A stretch of DNA of 64,000 nucleotides from Methanospirillum sp. (GTDB lineage: Archaea > Halobacteriota > Methanomicrobia > Methanomicrobiales > Methanospirillaceae), in contig JAAYEG010000040.1 in assembly GCA_012728895.1 (NCBI GenBank), positions 38,280-102,279 of the forward strand, read 5' to 3'. A model generated the notes under the pieces. It did no database searches and was not told the origin of the DNA. It saw nothing but the letters and a program-made list of their open reading frames with translations. Below are positions 18,257-26,053 of the stretch, piece by piece (the stretch's first letter is position 1; each line of letters starts with the position of its first letter). The position numbers and the translations under genes are program-made.

Positions 18257-20338
18257 ATGGTTGATGCAATGATGATACAGGGCATCTCACACAGGACAGG
18301 ATCGCTCGTGGCCACAGTCGTGGCGCTCTCGGCTCTCCTGATCGTCCTCGCGGCGCCCGTGAGCGCCACGGTTGTCGCCGGGATCACCGGGAACCAGATA
18401 ACAATCCTCGATACAGAGGGAGGGACCGCTGATTTTGGCCAGGTACTAATACCCCCTGCCGGTTATGCGTTCAAAACCCCTCCCTCCGATGTCGCGCTGA
18501 ACGATGCAGGGGACTGGGCGGCAGTCGTGGCGGGAGTCACAAGCGACTCTCGCACGGTGAAAGGGTATCTCTACCTCTTCACGAGGACCGGCGGCTCTTG
18601 GGTACCTTCCGAATTTTCATTGGGATCCGATGCTTTCACTCCACAGCAGGTTACGTTCAGTCCTGACGGCACGCAGGTCGCCGTCGGGAATTATGGCGGC
18701 AGCCGAATCAAGATCGTTGAGATCGCCTGTTCTTCGATAACGACAAAAGACATTCGCACTACGTATTCGCCCGACTATAAACCGAGGGCTGTCGGTTACA
18801 CCAGGGACGGATTCCTGGTCGTCGGGGTTGACGGAACCGTCACTGAAGATTACGTGGTATACTATGGTAACTACGGTGCCGATCCGGGCCCGACATTTCT
18901 GATCAGTGCGGGGCTGCCCGATTGCCTCGCCACCGATCCGAACACCCGGACCGTCGTGATCTCCTCGAGGGGGAGCAACCAGATCTCGATTGTTGACCCG
19001 GACAGTTCATTCCCGTCCGTCTCTACTGCCTTGGTTGCACCGGGCGAGCCGGACATAACGGCCGACGGGAGATACGCGCTCGTCCCGAACACCAACTCGA
19101 ATACGGTCACGATCATCGATCTCGAGAACCCGACGACCCCTGTCGCCATGATACCCGTCGCAACGGGCTCCTGGGGGATTGGATATGCCAGGAGTGTCGC
19201 GGTCATTAACGAGGACGAGGCGCTCGTCGCCGGAAGCGGGGGCGTGGCCAGAATCACCGGCCTCAGCTCCCTCCCCGGCACCTCGCAGGTCCAGGTCGCG
19301 CAGGTCTCCGGCGGAGCGATCGATCACATCGCCGTGGCCCCCTGGGCCGCGCCGTACATTCCTGTCGTCAACCAGCCACCGGCGATCGACTCCATCCCGG
19401 ACGTCGCCGTGGAGGAGGGCGAGCCGGTCACGATCCCCGTCTCGGGCTCCGACCCCGACAGCGACCCCCTGACGTACGCGGTTTCCACTCTCCCTGACGG
19501 CGCGTCCTTCGATGCGCAGAACGGGGTATTCACCTGGACCCCTGCTCCCGGCCAGGCGGGTACCTACGAGGTGACTTTCACCGTCACCGACGACGAGGGC
19601 GCGAGCGCCAGCACCACGGTCACGATCACCGTCACCCCGGCCCCCGTCACCGACGACCAGGCCCCGATCGTCACCTCCACCGGCCCCAACCCGGTCGCGG
19701 TCGGCACCCCAATAATCATCACGGCGCAGGCAAGTGACGAAGCCACGGGCGGGTCGGCCCTCGCGTCGGCCGCGTACTCGCTCGACGACTGGGCCAGCGG
19801 AGTCGGGATCAGCGATATCTCGATCGACGGGCCCCGGGCGACCCTCTCCTTCCAGCTCTCGGGTCTCGCAGCCGGCGTCTACCGCGTCCAGATCTCCGCG
19901 ACCGACGAGCACGGCAACGTCGGCTACCTCGCCGAGCCGCTGATCGTCGTCGTCTACGACCCGAGCGCCGGGTTCGTGACCGGCGGAGGCTGGACCGACT
20001 CGACGCAGGGCAAGGCGACCTTCGGGTTCGTGGCGAAGTACCAGAAGGGGACGACCGTCCCGAAGGGTGAGACCACCCTCAACGTCAACGGGGCCGGGAT
20101 CGCGTTCAGGTCCGACTCCTACCAGTACCTCGTCGTGAACGGGGCCACGGCCGAGATCCGGGGGACGGGGAGCGTCAACGGCGAGCCCGGGTACGCCATG
20201 ACCCTCAGGGTCGTCGATGGCGGGAAGAGCGACGCCGTCTCGTTCAGGCTCGTCGCCCCCGGCGGCGAGGTCGTCTTCGAGACGGGAGAACCGGCCCCGC
20301 TCGGCGGCGGCTCGATCGTGATCCACGGCTCGAAGTGA
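18257..20338 (+). CDS. exported beta-propeller / Ig-like surface protein
   Basis: A protein of 693 aa from the chosen start. An N-terminal basic stretch and hydrophobic core ending 'LLIVLAAPVSA' form a Sec signal peptide. Residues ~40-370 look like a YVTN/WD-type propeller ('TPQQVTFSPDGTQVAVGNYG', 'ITADGRYALVPNTNSNTVTI'). Residues ~375-475 form a cadherin/He_PIG-like Ig fold ('PPAIDSIPDVAVEEGEPVTI', 'LPDGASFDAQNGVFTWTP'), then a second Ig-like unit. The end ('GFVTGGGWTDSTQGKATFGF') resembles the post-COAP-1 domain. The track's TTG start (18200) is unlikely; ATG 18230 or 18257 both leave a good signal peptide. It is likely a cell-envelope protein of unknown ligand. Confidence 0.8.
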   Translation: MVDAMMIQGISHRTGSLVATVVALSALLIVLAAPVSATVVAGITGNQITILDTEGGTADFGQVLIPPAGYAFKTPPSDVALNDAGDWAAVVAGVTSDSRTVKGYLYLFTRTGGSWVPSEFSLGSDAFTPQQVTFSPDGTQVAVGNYGGSRIKIVEIACSSITTKDIRTTYSPDYKPRAVGYTRDGFLVVGVDGTVTEDYVVYYGNYGADPGPTFLISAGLPDCLATDPNTRTVVISSRGSNQISIVDPDSSFPSVSTALVAPGEPDITADGRYALVPNTNSNTVTIIDLENPTTPVAMIPVATGSWGIGYARSVAVINEDEALVAGSGGVARITGLSSLPGTSQVQVAQVSGGAIDHIAVAPWAAPYIPVVNQPPAIDSIPDVAVEEGEPVTIPVSGSDPDSDPLTYAVSTLPDGASFDAQNGVFTWTPAPGQAGTYEVTFTVTDDEGASASTTVTITVTPAPVTDDQAPIVTSTGPNPVAVGTPIIITAQASDEATGGSALASAAYSLDDWASGVGISDISIDGPRATLSFQLSGLAAGVYRVQISATDEHGNVGYLAEPLIVVVYDPSAGFVTGGGWTDSTQGKATFGFVAKYQKGTTVPKGETTLNVNGAGIAFRSDSYQYLVVNGATAEIRGTGSVNGEPGYAMTLRVVDGGKSDAVSFRLVAPGGEVVFETGEPAPLGGGSIVIHGSK

Positions 20339-20649
20339 CGGGCCGACCCCTCTCCTTTTCTCTGCCGCGGGAGTAGAAGCCCGCCGGCGCGGCCCCCTGC
20401 GGCCCGGTCGCCGTCCCCGAGAGAACCGTGCTCCGCGCCCGGCTGCGAAAAGGCCGGTCCGGGGGCAGGCTTCGCCCGCCAAGGTACCGCGGCCGGCGCG
20501 GGTTCGGAGCGTGCTCCGGGCAGCGAGGTCGCCGGCCACGCGCCTCTCCCCCCCCCCCGTCCCCTCGTTGCCGCCGCCGGAATCCTTATCCCCTAGCGCC
20601 CGCACCACTCACCCATGCGGCCCGAGACCGCCAGGGGGCCCGGCTGACC
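20339..20649. other. intergenic, C-rich
   Basis: About 310 nt with a run of eleven or so C residues near 20548. The only promoter-like element is 'ccttatcccc' near 20585. No gene is seen. Confidence 0.4.
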
Positions 20650-21192
20650 ATGGCCTTCGGGATCGACGCCGAGGACGTGGCCGCGCTCTGCATCCTCGCG
20701 GCCGACGGGGACCTCTCGATCTCCTGCGCCGACGTGGCCGACCTCCTCGAGGCCACCGAGCGGCGCGCCCGTGCGAGCTTCGGCCCCGTTCCAGGCGACA
20801 TCCGCCGGGCCCTCGCGGGGCTCGTCCTCGAGTCCGGGCTCGCCTATCCCGAGGAGCTCCGCAGAGGGACGATCGACGACGTCCTGGCCCGGCTCCGGCT
20901 CCGGAACCTCCTGGGCCCGATCCTCTCCCGGGACCGGCTCTGGTTCGACGCCGGCGGCGGCGTCCACTGGACCTCGGTCGCGCCGGCCGAGCTCGCCGCC
21001 CCGGGCGGGCGGGCCCGGACCGAACTGCTCGTCGAGCTCGCCGTGGTTGCGCCGGGGCCGGTGGAGGTGCTCGCGGCCCTCGCCGCGCTCGGGTGGAGCC
21101 GGTCCTTCGTCAAAACCCTCCTCGAGCGCGCCCCACGGCTCGACGACGACGAGGTCCGCCGGCAGGTCGCCTTCGAGGACTGGTACGAGTAG
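20650..21192 (+). CDS. hypothetical protein
   Basis: A 180-aa protein, not recognised. It is acidic and alanine/leucine-rich, with predicted helices throughout and no signal peptide or membrane segment. Notable blocks are 'GIDAEDVAALCILAADGDL', 'RLRLRNLLGPILSRDRLWFD' and the C-terminal 'DDDEVRRQVAFEDWYE'. The in-frame ATG at 20650 is preferred over the track's start, because upstream residues are low-complexity Pro/Arg typical of non-coding GC-rich DNA. The third-codon G+C pattern is like that of its neighbours, which supports a real gene. It could be a small adaptor or regulatory protein; no function is proposed. Confidence 0.65.
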   Translation: MAFGIDAEDVAALCILAADGDLSISCADVADLLEATERRARASFGPVPGDIRRALAGLVLESGLAYPEELRRGTIDDVLARLRLRNLLGPILSRDRLWFDAGGGVHWTSVAPAELAAPGGRARTELLVELAVVAPGPVEVLAALAALGWSRSFVKTLLERAPRLDDDEVRRQVAFEDWYE

Positions 21193-21336
21193 GCGGGCCC
21201 CCCGGGGTTACCGGGAGGCGCCCCCCGCCCCCGGGGGCCTGCACGGGGGATTCCCCCGGGCGGCACGGGCGCCCCGGCGAGGCCCGCGCTTCACGCACCG
21301 GAGGGTATTTCCGGCGGCAGGACCCCTGGAGTCGTG

Positions 21337-21804
21337 ATGAACCGACTGGGCGGATGCGCGGTCCTCGCGCTCGCGCTCGTCGCCGCGGGCTGCGCCGCCC
21401 TGCCGGCCGGCCCCGGGGGCCCGGGGGCTGACGACCTCGCCGGGACCTGGCGGATCGCGTCGTACCTGGGCGCGGACGACCGGGCGGTCGCGCCCCTGGC
21501 CGGGACCGGCCCGTTCCTCTCCTTCGGGACCGACGGGCGGCTCGGCGGCACCGCCGGCTGCAACTCTTTCGGGGCCGACTACCGGGCGGGCAACGGCCGG
21601 CTCTCGGTCGGCCCCGTCGTCACGACCCTCATGTACTGCGAGGCGCCGGGGGTCATGGACCAGGAGGCGCGCGTCCTCTCCCTCCTTTCGCTCGCGGAGG
21701 AATTCCGGCTCGACGGGGACGCCCTGGTCCTGCTCGACGCCGGGGGGAGGGCGGTCATGACGCTCGCGCGGGCCCCCGCGCCCCCGCCCACCGGGAGCGC
21801 GTGA
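21337..21804 (+). CDS. META-domain lipoprotein (HslJ-like)
   Basis: A 155-aa protein. The N-terminus 'MNRLGGCAVLALALVAAGCA' is a signal peptide with a lipobox-like 'VAAGC', so it is probably lipid-anchored outside the membrane. The rest fits the META/HslJ domain: 'LAGTWRIASYLGAD', 'GGTAGCNSFGADY', 'LSVGPVVTTLMYCEAPGVMDQE'. HslJ-type proteins are linked to stress or antibiotic tolerance in bacteria; their archaeal role is unknown. ATG 21337 with ggag six nt upstream is preferred over the GTG at 21334. It is convergent with nrpR. Confidence 0.85.
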   Translation: MNRLGGCAVLALALVAAGCAALPAGPGGPGADDLAGTWRIASYLGADDRAVAPLAGTGPFLSFGTDGRLGGTAGCNSFGADYRAGNGRLSVGPVVTTLMYCEAPGVMDQEARVLSLLSLAEEFRLDGDALVLLDAGGRAVMTLARAPAPPPTGSA

Positions 21805-21816
21805 CGCCGCCCCGCG

Positions 21817-22770
21817 TCATCCGCCGTCCATGACCTTGGCGAACGGGACGTTCCCGGCCCCGATCTCGGTCCTGACCGGGATACCGAGCTCCCGGCAGTA
21901 CCCGCCCATGTTCATCCCCGAGAAGGCCACGATCGAGAGCCGGAACGGGTCCGGCGGCACGTTGAAGACCGAGGACCCGATCGTGACCGGGAAGGCGAAG
22001 CCGGCCCGCTGCATCGACCCGATCAGGTCCATCACCCGCGGCCCGGCCGTCTCCGGGACGCGCCGGATGTTGGCGAGCGCGATCCCGCTCCCGGTCTCGA
22101 TCAGGGACCTGAGCGAGGTCAGGCCCGACGAGATGAAGAGCTCGAGCGGGTCGATCGTGGTCCCGCGGTAGCCGATCAGGTGGACGAACTCCGTCGACGT
22201 CCCGTAGCCGTTGACCCGGAGCGTGCCGCCGTACGCGACCTGGACCGGGATCCCGTGGTGCTGGAAGACCCCGTCCATCGTGATCGAGCAGACCGTCATC
22301 AGCCCGACCGAGCCCGGGGGCACCCCCTGGTGGCGGTCGACGACCCGGTAGTGCGGGAAGAAGCCGCACCCGGCCCCGATCACCGCGTCGAACGCCTCCC
22401 GGACCTCGTCGAGCCGCTCCTCGGGCACGACGGTCAGGTTGTAGGCCACGTCCCCGGTCGTGGTCTCGGGGTCGAACGTCGACCGGAACGCGAGCCGCTC
22501 GAGCTTTGAGATGATGTAGCCGGTCCTGTCCTCCACGAGCGCCTTCTCGGTCTCGCTCCGGCCCAGCTCGGTCAGGACCCGCCCGTGGTTCCCGATCTTG
22601 TACGTGAACCCCGACTCGTCGAGGTACCGGAGGTAGTACTGGACCGCGCGGTCGGAGAGGACGAACCCCCGCTCGGCCATCAGCTCCGAGAGCCGCTTCG
22701 CCCCGACCGGCTCCTCCTGCCCCTTGAGGATCCTGAGGAGCTCGACGACCTTCCGCTCGGTCTTGATCAT
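21817..22770 (-). CDS. nrpR: NrpR-family transcriptional repressor (DUF128)
   Basis: A 317-aa protein. Residues 1-75 are a winged helix-turn-helix ('TERKVVELLRILKG', 'LSDRAVQYYLRYLDESGF'), followed by one DUF128 effector domain of ~240 residues ('GLMTVCSITMDGVFQHHGIP', 'FISSGLTSLRSLIETGSG', 'FSGMNMGGYCRELGIP'). NrpR represses nitrogen-fixation and assimilation genes in methanogens and is released by 2-oxoglutarate. This version has a single DUF128 copy; some NrpR proteins have two, or work as separate NrpRI/NrpRII subunits, so a partner elsewhere is possible. It overlaps dut by 4 nt and is probably co-transcribed with it. Confidence 0.9.
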   Translation of the reverse strand: MIKTERKVVELLRILKGQEEPVGAKRLSELMAERGFVLSDRAVQYYLRYLDESGFTYKIGNHGRVLTELGRSETEKALVEDRTGYIISKLERLAFRSTFDPETTTGDVAYNLTVVPEERLDEVREAFDAVIGAGCGFFPHYRVVDRHQGVPPGSVGLMTVCSITMDGVFQHHGIPVQVAYGGTLRVNGYGTSTEFVHLIGYRGTTIDPLELFISSGLTSLRSLIETGSGIALANIRRVPETAGPRVMDLIGSMQRAGFAFPVTIGSSVFNVPPDPFRLSIVAFSGMNMGGYCRELGIPVRTEIGAGNVPFAKVMDGG

Positions 22771-23210
22771 CTCTCCCTGGCCCCGACAGCGCCCCGGCTC
22801 TCCTGGTAGCGCCCCTGGTACCCCTCGTCGTTCGCCATCACCTCGGAGAAGACGATCTGGACGACCCGGTCCCCCTCGGCGATCCGGACCTGGTCCGGGC
22901 CCAGGTTAGAGAGGGCCAGGGTCAGCTGCCCGCGGAACCCGGGGTCGACGAACCCCCCGCCGAGCAGCACCCCCTTCCGGCCCAGCGACGAGCGGCAGCG
23001 CAGGGTCGCCGAGAGCCCCAGCGGGACCTCGACCCACTCCGTGGACGGGACGAGCCGGCACTCGCCCCGCGGGATCACGGTCTCTTCCCCGGCGCGCAGG
23101 TCGTACGAGGCGACCTGGAGCGACTCCCTCGCGAAGGGGCGGATCGTGAGCCGTTCGCCCGGTTCGAGCGTGCGGAGGCGGCGGACGATCTCGTTCCCGG
23201 ACAGTATCAT
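22767..23210 (-). CDS. dut: dUTPase / dCTP deaminase-family protein, probably dUTP diphosphatase
   Basis: A 147-aa protein starting 'MILSGNEIVRRL', the usual start of archaeal members; ATG 23210 is therefore chosen over 23246, which adds 12 unconserved residues. Trimeric dUTPase-fold motifs are clear: 'ASYDLRAG', 'RCRSSLGRKGV', 'GGGFVDPGFRGQLTLALSN'. The Asp of 'FVDPGFRG' that activates water in dUTPases is present, but the catalytic Glu of dCTP deaminases (expected in the 'LTLE' position) is Ala here. I infer dUTP to dUMP hydrolysis without deamination. It shares a divergent promoter region with tRNA-Arg. Confidence 0.8.
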   Translation of the reverse strand: MILSGNEIVRRLRTLEPGERLTIRPFARESLQVASYDLRAGEETVIPRGECRLVPSTEWVEVPLGLSATLRCRSSLGRKGVLLGGGFVDPGFRGQLTLALSNLGPDQVRIAEGDRVVQIVFSEVMANDEGYQGRYQESRGAVGARER

Positions 23211-23230
23211 AGGAATATCAGGAGCTTCCG

Positions 23231-23241
23231 AATACTTAATA
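23231..23241. promoter_or_regulatory. TATA-like element between dut and tRNA-Arg
   Basis: The sequence aatacttaata is about 25-34 nt from the tRNA start on the plus strand and a similar distance from the dut start on the minus strand, so it could serve either direction. Confidence 0.45.
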
Positions 23242-23264
23242 GTCATCGCTGCGAACCATCTCCC

Positions 23265-23336
23265 GGATCTATGGGGTAGAGGATATCCTCTTGGGCTTCG
23301 AACCCAAGGACCCGGGTTCGATTCCCGGTGGATCCG
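23265..23336 (+). tRNA. tRNA-Arg (anticodon TCG)
   Basis: A full cloverleaf can be drawn: acceptor ggatcta/tggatcc with one T-G pair, anticodon arm ttggg-cttcgaa-cccaa (TCG at 34-36), and T arm ccggg-ttcgatt-cccgg. The 3' CCA is not encoded. It reads codon CGA and, by wobble, others in the CGN box. Confidence 0.95.
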
Positions 23337-23360
23337 TCGTCTCCGTGCCGGCGTGCGAAA

Positions 23361-23365
23361 TTTTT
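23361..23365 (+). terminator. T-run after tRNA-Arg
   Basis: Five T residues lie 25 nt downstream of the tRNA 3' end; a weak archaeal termination signal. Confidence 0.3.
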
Positions 23366-23619
23366 AAGACCTCCTGTGCCGTGTAGATAATACAACATCT
23401 CCCGCAGGGCCCGGATCGGCACCGGGCCCGTGCGCGGCCGCACCTCTCCTGACATCTGGGCGGCCGGATGCTGGTACGGGTGGTCGAACATGAGGCACGT
23501 CTCGATGAATAGCGGCCCTGCAACGGGGTCCGTCCATGTTCTGTTCTCCTGTTCTTCCCCGGCAGCGCCGGCCCCGTCGAAGGGGCGCGGATCGAGCAGA
23601 GGGCGAGGATGGGTTGAGC

Positions 23620-24480
23620 ATGCTGAATGAACTGATTGATAAGAGAAAGACTATCCTGGCCGAGTCCGAGCAGCACAAGGAGCGGCGGAACGAGCTGAAC
23701 GCCACCGCGAGCAAGTTCGCCAGGGAGCGGAACGCGCTGAACGCGAAGACCCGCGAGTTCGTCGAGGAAGCGCAGCGGAACAAGGAGCTGCGCGACCAGG
23801 CGAACAAGGACGTCCAGGCCGCGAAAGAGGAGCGCAACGGGCTCAACGAGCAGGCGAACGTCCTCTTCGAGGAGCTCGAGGCCTTCAAGAAAGAGCACGG
23901 CTCGCTCAGGAACCGGGGGATCAAGGAGCTCCAGAAGCAGATCGAGCACATGGAGTTCCGCCAGCAGACCGAGGTCTTCTCGGTCGACAAGGAGCGGGAG
24001 CTGATCGAGAAGATCAAGGCGCTCAAGATCGAGATCCGGGACCAGGAGGCCGAGCTCGAGCAGAACAAGGAGATGCGGACCAAGCTCACCGACGCCCGCG
24101 AGTTCCGTCGCCAGGCCTCCGAGGTCCACGCCCGCGTCACCGAGCTGGCCGAGCTGGCCCAGCGGCACCACGACCTGATGGTCGAGAACTACCGGAACGC
24201 CGACAGGTCGCGGGAGACCGCCGACGAGTCCCACAAGCAGTTCGTCGAGGCCCAGGAGGCCGCTGACGCCGAGCACAAGGCCTTCCTCGGCTGCCAGAAG
24301 GAGCTGCGCGACTACGACAAGGTGATCGGCGGGATCCGGAAGAAGACCAAGGCGACCCGGGTGACCAAGGAGCAGAAGGCGGTCCGCCAGGAGGCGGAGC
24401 GGATCTTCACCTCCTTCCGCAGCGGCGAGAAGCTCACGACCGACGACCTGCTGCTGCTCCAGCGGTCGAAAATGGTCTGA
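23620..24480 (+). CDS. archaeal coiled-coil protein (COG1340-like)
   Basis: A 286-aa protein that is almost entirely charged heptad sequence (for example 'KERRNELNATASKFARERNA', 'EELEAFKKEHGSLRNRGIKE') and so predicted to be a long coiled coil, ending in a short basic region 'RKKTKATRVTKEQKAVRQEA'. This architecture matches the uncharacterised archaeal coiled-coil family COG1340, found next to core genes in many euryarchaea. The ORF track's longer start (23536) adds Pro/Arg-rich sequence with no coiled-coil character, so ATG 23620 is used. Function is unknown; a structural or chromosome/RNA-associated role is speculation. Confidence 0.8.
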   Translation: MLNELIDKRKTILAESEQHKERRNELNATASKFARERNALNAKTREFVEEAQRNKELRDQANKDVQAAKEERNGLNEQANVLFEELEAFKKEHGSLRNRGIKELQKQIEHMEFRQQTEVFSVDKERELIEKIKALKIEIRDQEAELEQNKEMRTKLTDAREFRRQASEVHARVTELAELAQRHHDLMVENYRNADRSRETADESHKQFVEAQEAADAEHKAFLGCQKELRDYDKVIGGIRKKTKATRVTKEQKAVRQEAERIFTSFRSGEKLTTDDLLLLQRSKMV

Positions 24481-24487
24481 TTATCTC

Positions 24488-24493
24488 TTTTTT
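24488..24493 (+). terminator. T-run after the coiled-coil gene
   Basis: Six T residues directly follow the stop codon region (tctcttttttccc). Confidence 0.35.
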
Positions 24494-24549
24494 CCCTGAT
24501 CCCGGCACGTGAACAAGAATTTATTAGATCCCGTGCCACACTCCTGATC

Positions 24550-25680
24550 ATGGCGGACCGGCGGACTCTCGTGCTCTCGGTGGACCGGGACGACGACCTG
24601 GGGTTCAAGGCCTGCCTCGAGGGGCCGGTGGTCGGGCGCGAGGCCTGCCTGGCCGCCGCCAACGCGCTCGCGCTCGTCGACCCCGAGGACTCCGACGTCA
24701 ATGCGATCTTCCAGGCCGTCAAGGTCGCGGACGGGCTGGCCGCGAAGAGCGAGGAGGTCGAGGTCGCGATCGTCGCCGGCGACCACCTGCACATGGTCGA
24801 GGGGGACCGGAAGATCGCCCGCGACCTGGAGAGGGTGATCGCCCGGATCGGCGCGACCGAGTGCATCCTGGTCACCGACGGCGCCGAGGACGACTTCGTC
24901 CTCCCGATCATCCAGTCCCGGATCGCGGTCTCGTCGGTGCGGCGGGTCGTGGTCACGCAGATGGTGAACCTCGAGGGGACCTACTACATCCTCAAGAAGC
25001 TGATCGACGACCCCAAGATCTCGCGCCCGCTCCTTGTCCCCGTCGGGCTCGCGATGCTCCTCTTCGCGGGCGCGTCCCTGCTCGGGTACCCCGACATGGC
25101 GACGATCGCCGTGGTCGGGGTCATCGGGGTCTACCTCCTCTTCCGCGGGCTCGGGTACGAGGACATCTTCGGGTCGTCGTACCGGGCGCTCGTCACCTCC
25201 CTCTCGCACGGGCGGTTCACGCTGGTGACGAACCTGGCCGCGCTCCTGCTCGTCGTCATCGGGGCGATCACCGGCGTCACCGCGACGGTCGTCCACTACA
25301 TGGGCGGCGACCAGGCGAACGGGGTCTTCATGGTCCTCGCCTTCGCCTACGGCGCGGTCCCCTGGTGGGTGGTGGCCGCCCTCGTCTCCCAGTCTGGCCG
25401 GATCATCGATCTCTGGCTCGGGGAGCGCGGCGACTTCCGGCGGATCCTCCTCCTGCCGTTCCTGACCCTGGCGGCCGGGCTCCTCGTCTACGGCGCGGCG
25501 ATCTACGTGCTCGCGGTGAACCGGGCCCCGGAGTTCCCGATCCTGGCCGAGGCCGGGCTCCAGTACCTGATCGCGCTCTCGCTGGCCGCCCTCGTCAGCT
25601 TCGCGGTCGGGCTCTGGATCCAGCGCTCGGCCCGGCGCGCGGAGCAGGCCGAGGACCTGGTCCGCGTCCCGGCCGAGTGA
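24550..25680 (+). CDS. DUF373 family membrane protein
   Basis: A 376-aa protein. Residues 1-155 form a soluble alpha/beta domain ('RTLVLSVDRDDDLGFKA', 'CILVTDGAEDDFVLPIIQSR', 'VVVTQMVNLEGTYYILKK') typical of DUF373, which occurs widely in archaea. Residues ~165-360 contain about six hydrophobic membrane helices. The acidic 'SVDRDDDLG' loop suggests metal or nucleotide binding but no activity is established. It is preceded by the T-run of the previous gene and 'aagaatttattaga', a likely TATA box about 25 nt before the ATG. Confidence 0.85.
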   Translation: MADRRTLVLSVDRDDDLGFKACLEGPVVGREACLAAANALALVDPEDSDVNAIFQAVKVADGLAAKSEEVEVAIVAGDHLHMVEGDRKIARDLERVIARIGATECILVTDGAEDDFVLPIIQSRIAVSSVRRVVVTQMVNLEGTYYILKKLIDDPKISRPLLVPVGLAMLLFAGASLLGYPDMATIAVVGVIGVYLLFRGLGYEDIFGSSYRALVTSLSHGRFTLVTNLAALLLVVIGAITGVTATVVHYMGGDQANGVFMVLAFAYGAVPWWVVAALVSQSGRIIDLWLGERGDFRRILLLPFLTLAAGLLVYGAAIYVLAVNRAPEFPILAEAGLQYLIALSLAALVSFAVGLWIQRSARRAEQAEDLVRVPAE

Positions 25681-25685
25681 GCCGC

Positions 25686-26006
25686 CTAGAGGGTGTCCAG
25701 GCTGATCGCGTTGAACTCCTGGCTGATCGAGGCGAGCTGCCGGACGCCGAACGCCGTCTGGACTGCGTTCGCGTCGAGCGCGTACGCGACGTCGCACATG
25801 TAGTCCAGGATGTCGATCGAGAGCTCCCGGTTCTGCCGGGACTTGCGGACCTGGTCGAGAAGGAAGGTGAGCCGCTCCGGGGCCTCGTTCCGGAGCTTGG
25901 CGACGGCGATGACGCACATCGAGATCCGCGAGATGTTCCGGTCGGTGCCGGTGATGATCTCGAAGAAGTTCCGGACGATCTGCGCCTGGTAGATCTCGCC
26001 GCCCAT
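25686..26006 (-). CDS. small conserved-looking hypothetical protein
   Basis: A 106-aa protein, not recognised. It is predicted largely helical with no membrane segment: 'YQAQIVRNFFEIITGTDRNI', 'LTFLLDQVRKSRQNRELSID', 'AFGVRQLASISQEFNAIS'. It sits between DUF373 (convergent, 5 nt apart) and ychF (same strand, 47 nt upstream). Codon use matches neighbours and the protein lacks the Arg/Pro bias of shadow ORFs, so I believe it is real. An alternative start at 26050 is an out-of-frame shadow. Confidence 0.65.
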   Translation of the reverse strand: MGGEIYQAQIVRNFFEIITGTDRNISRISMCVIAVAKLRNEAPERLTFLLDQVRKSRQNRELSIDILDYMCDVAYALDANAVQTAFGVRQLASISQEFNAISLDTL

Positions 26007-26053
26007 GACTGAAGATTATTGACCCTTTCTGCTATAATAGCATTCCGCATTGC

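Noticed and set aside
20546-20560. Poly-C tract as a phase-variation repeat
   Set aside because: It is intergenic and not at a position where slippage would switch the downstream gene; also seen near 29290. Could be chance in high-GC DNA.
23243-23491. 82-aa minus-strand ORF across tRNA-Arg
   Set aside because: It includes the antisense of the tRNA and has no coding character.
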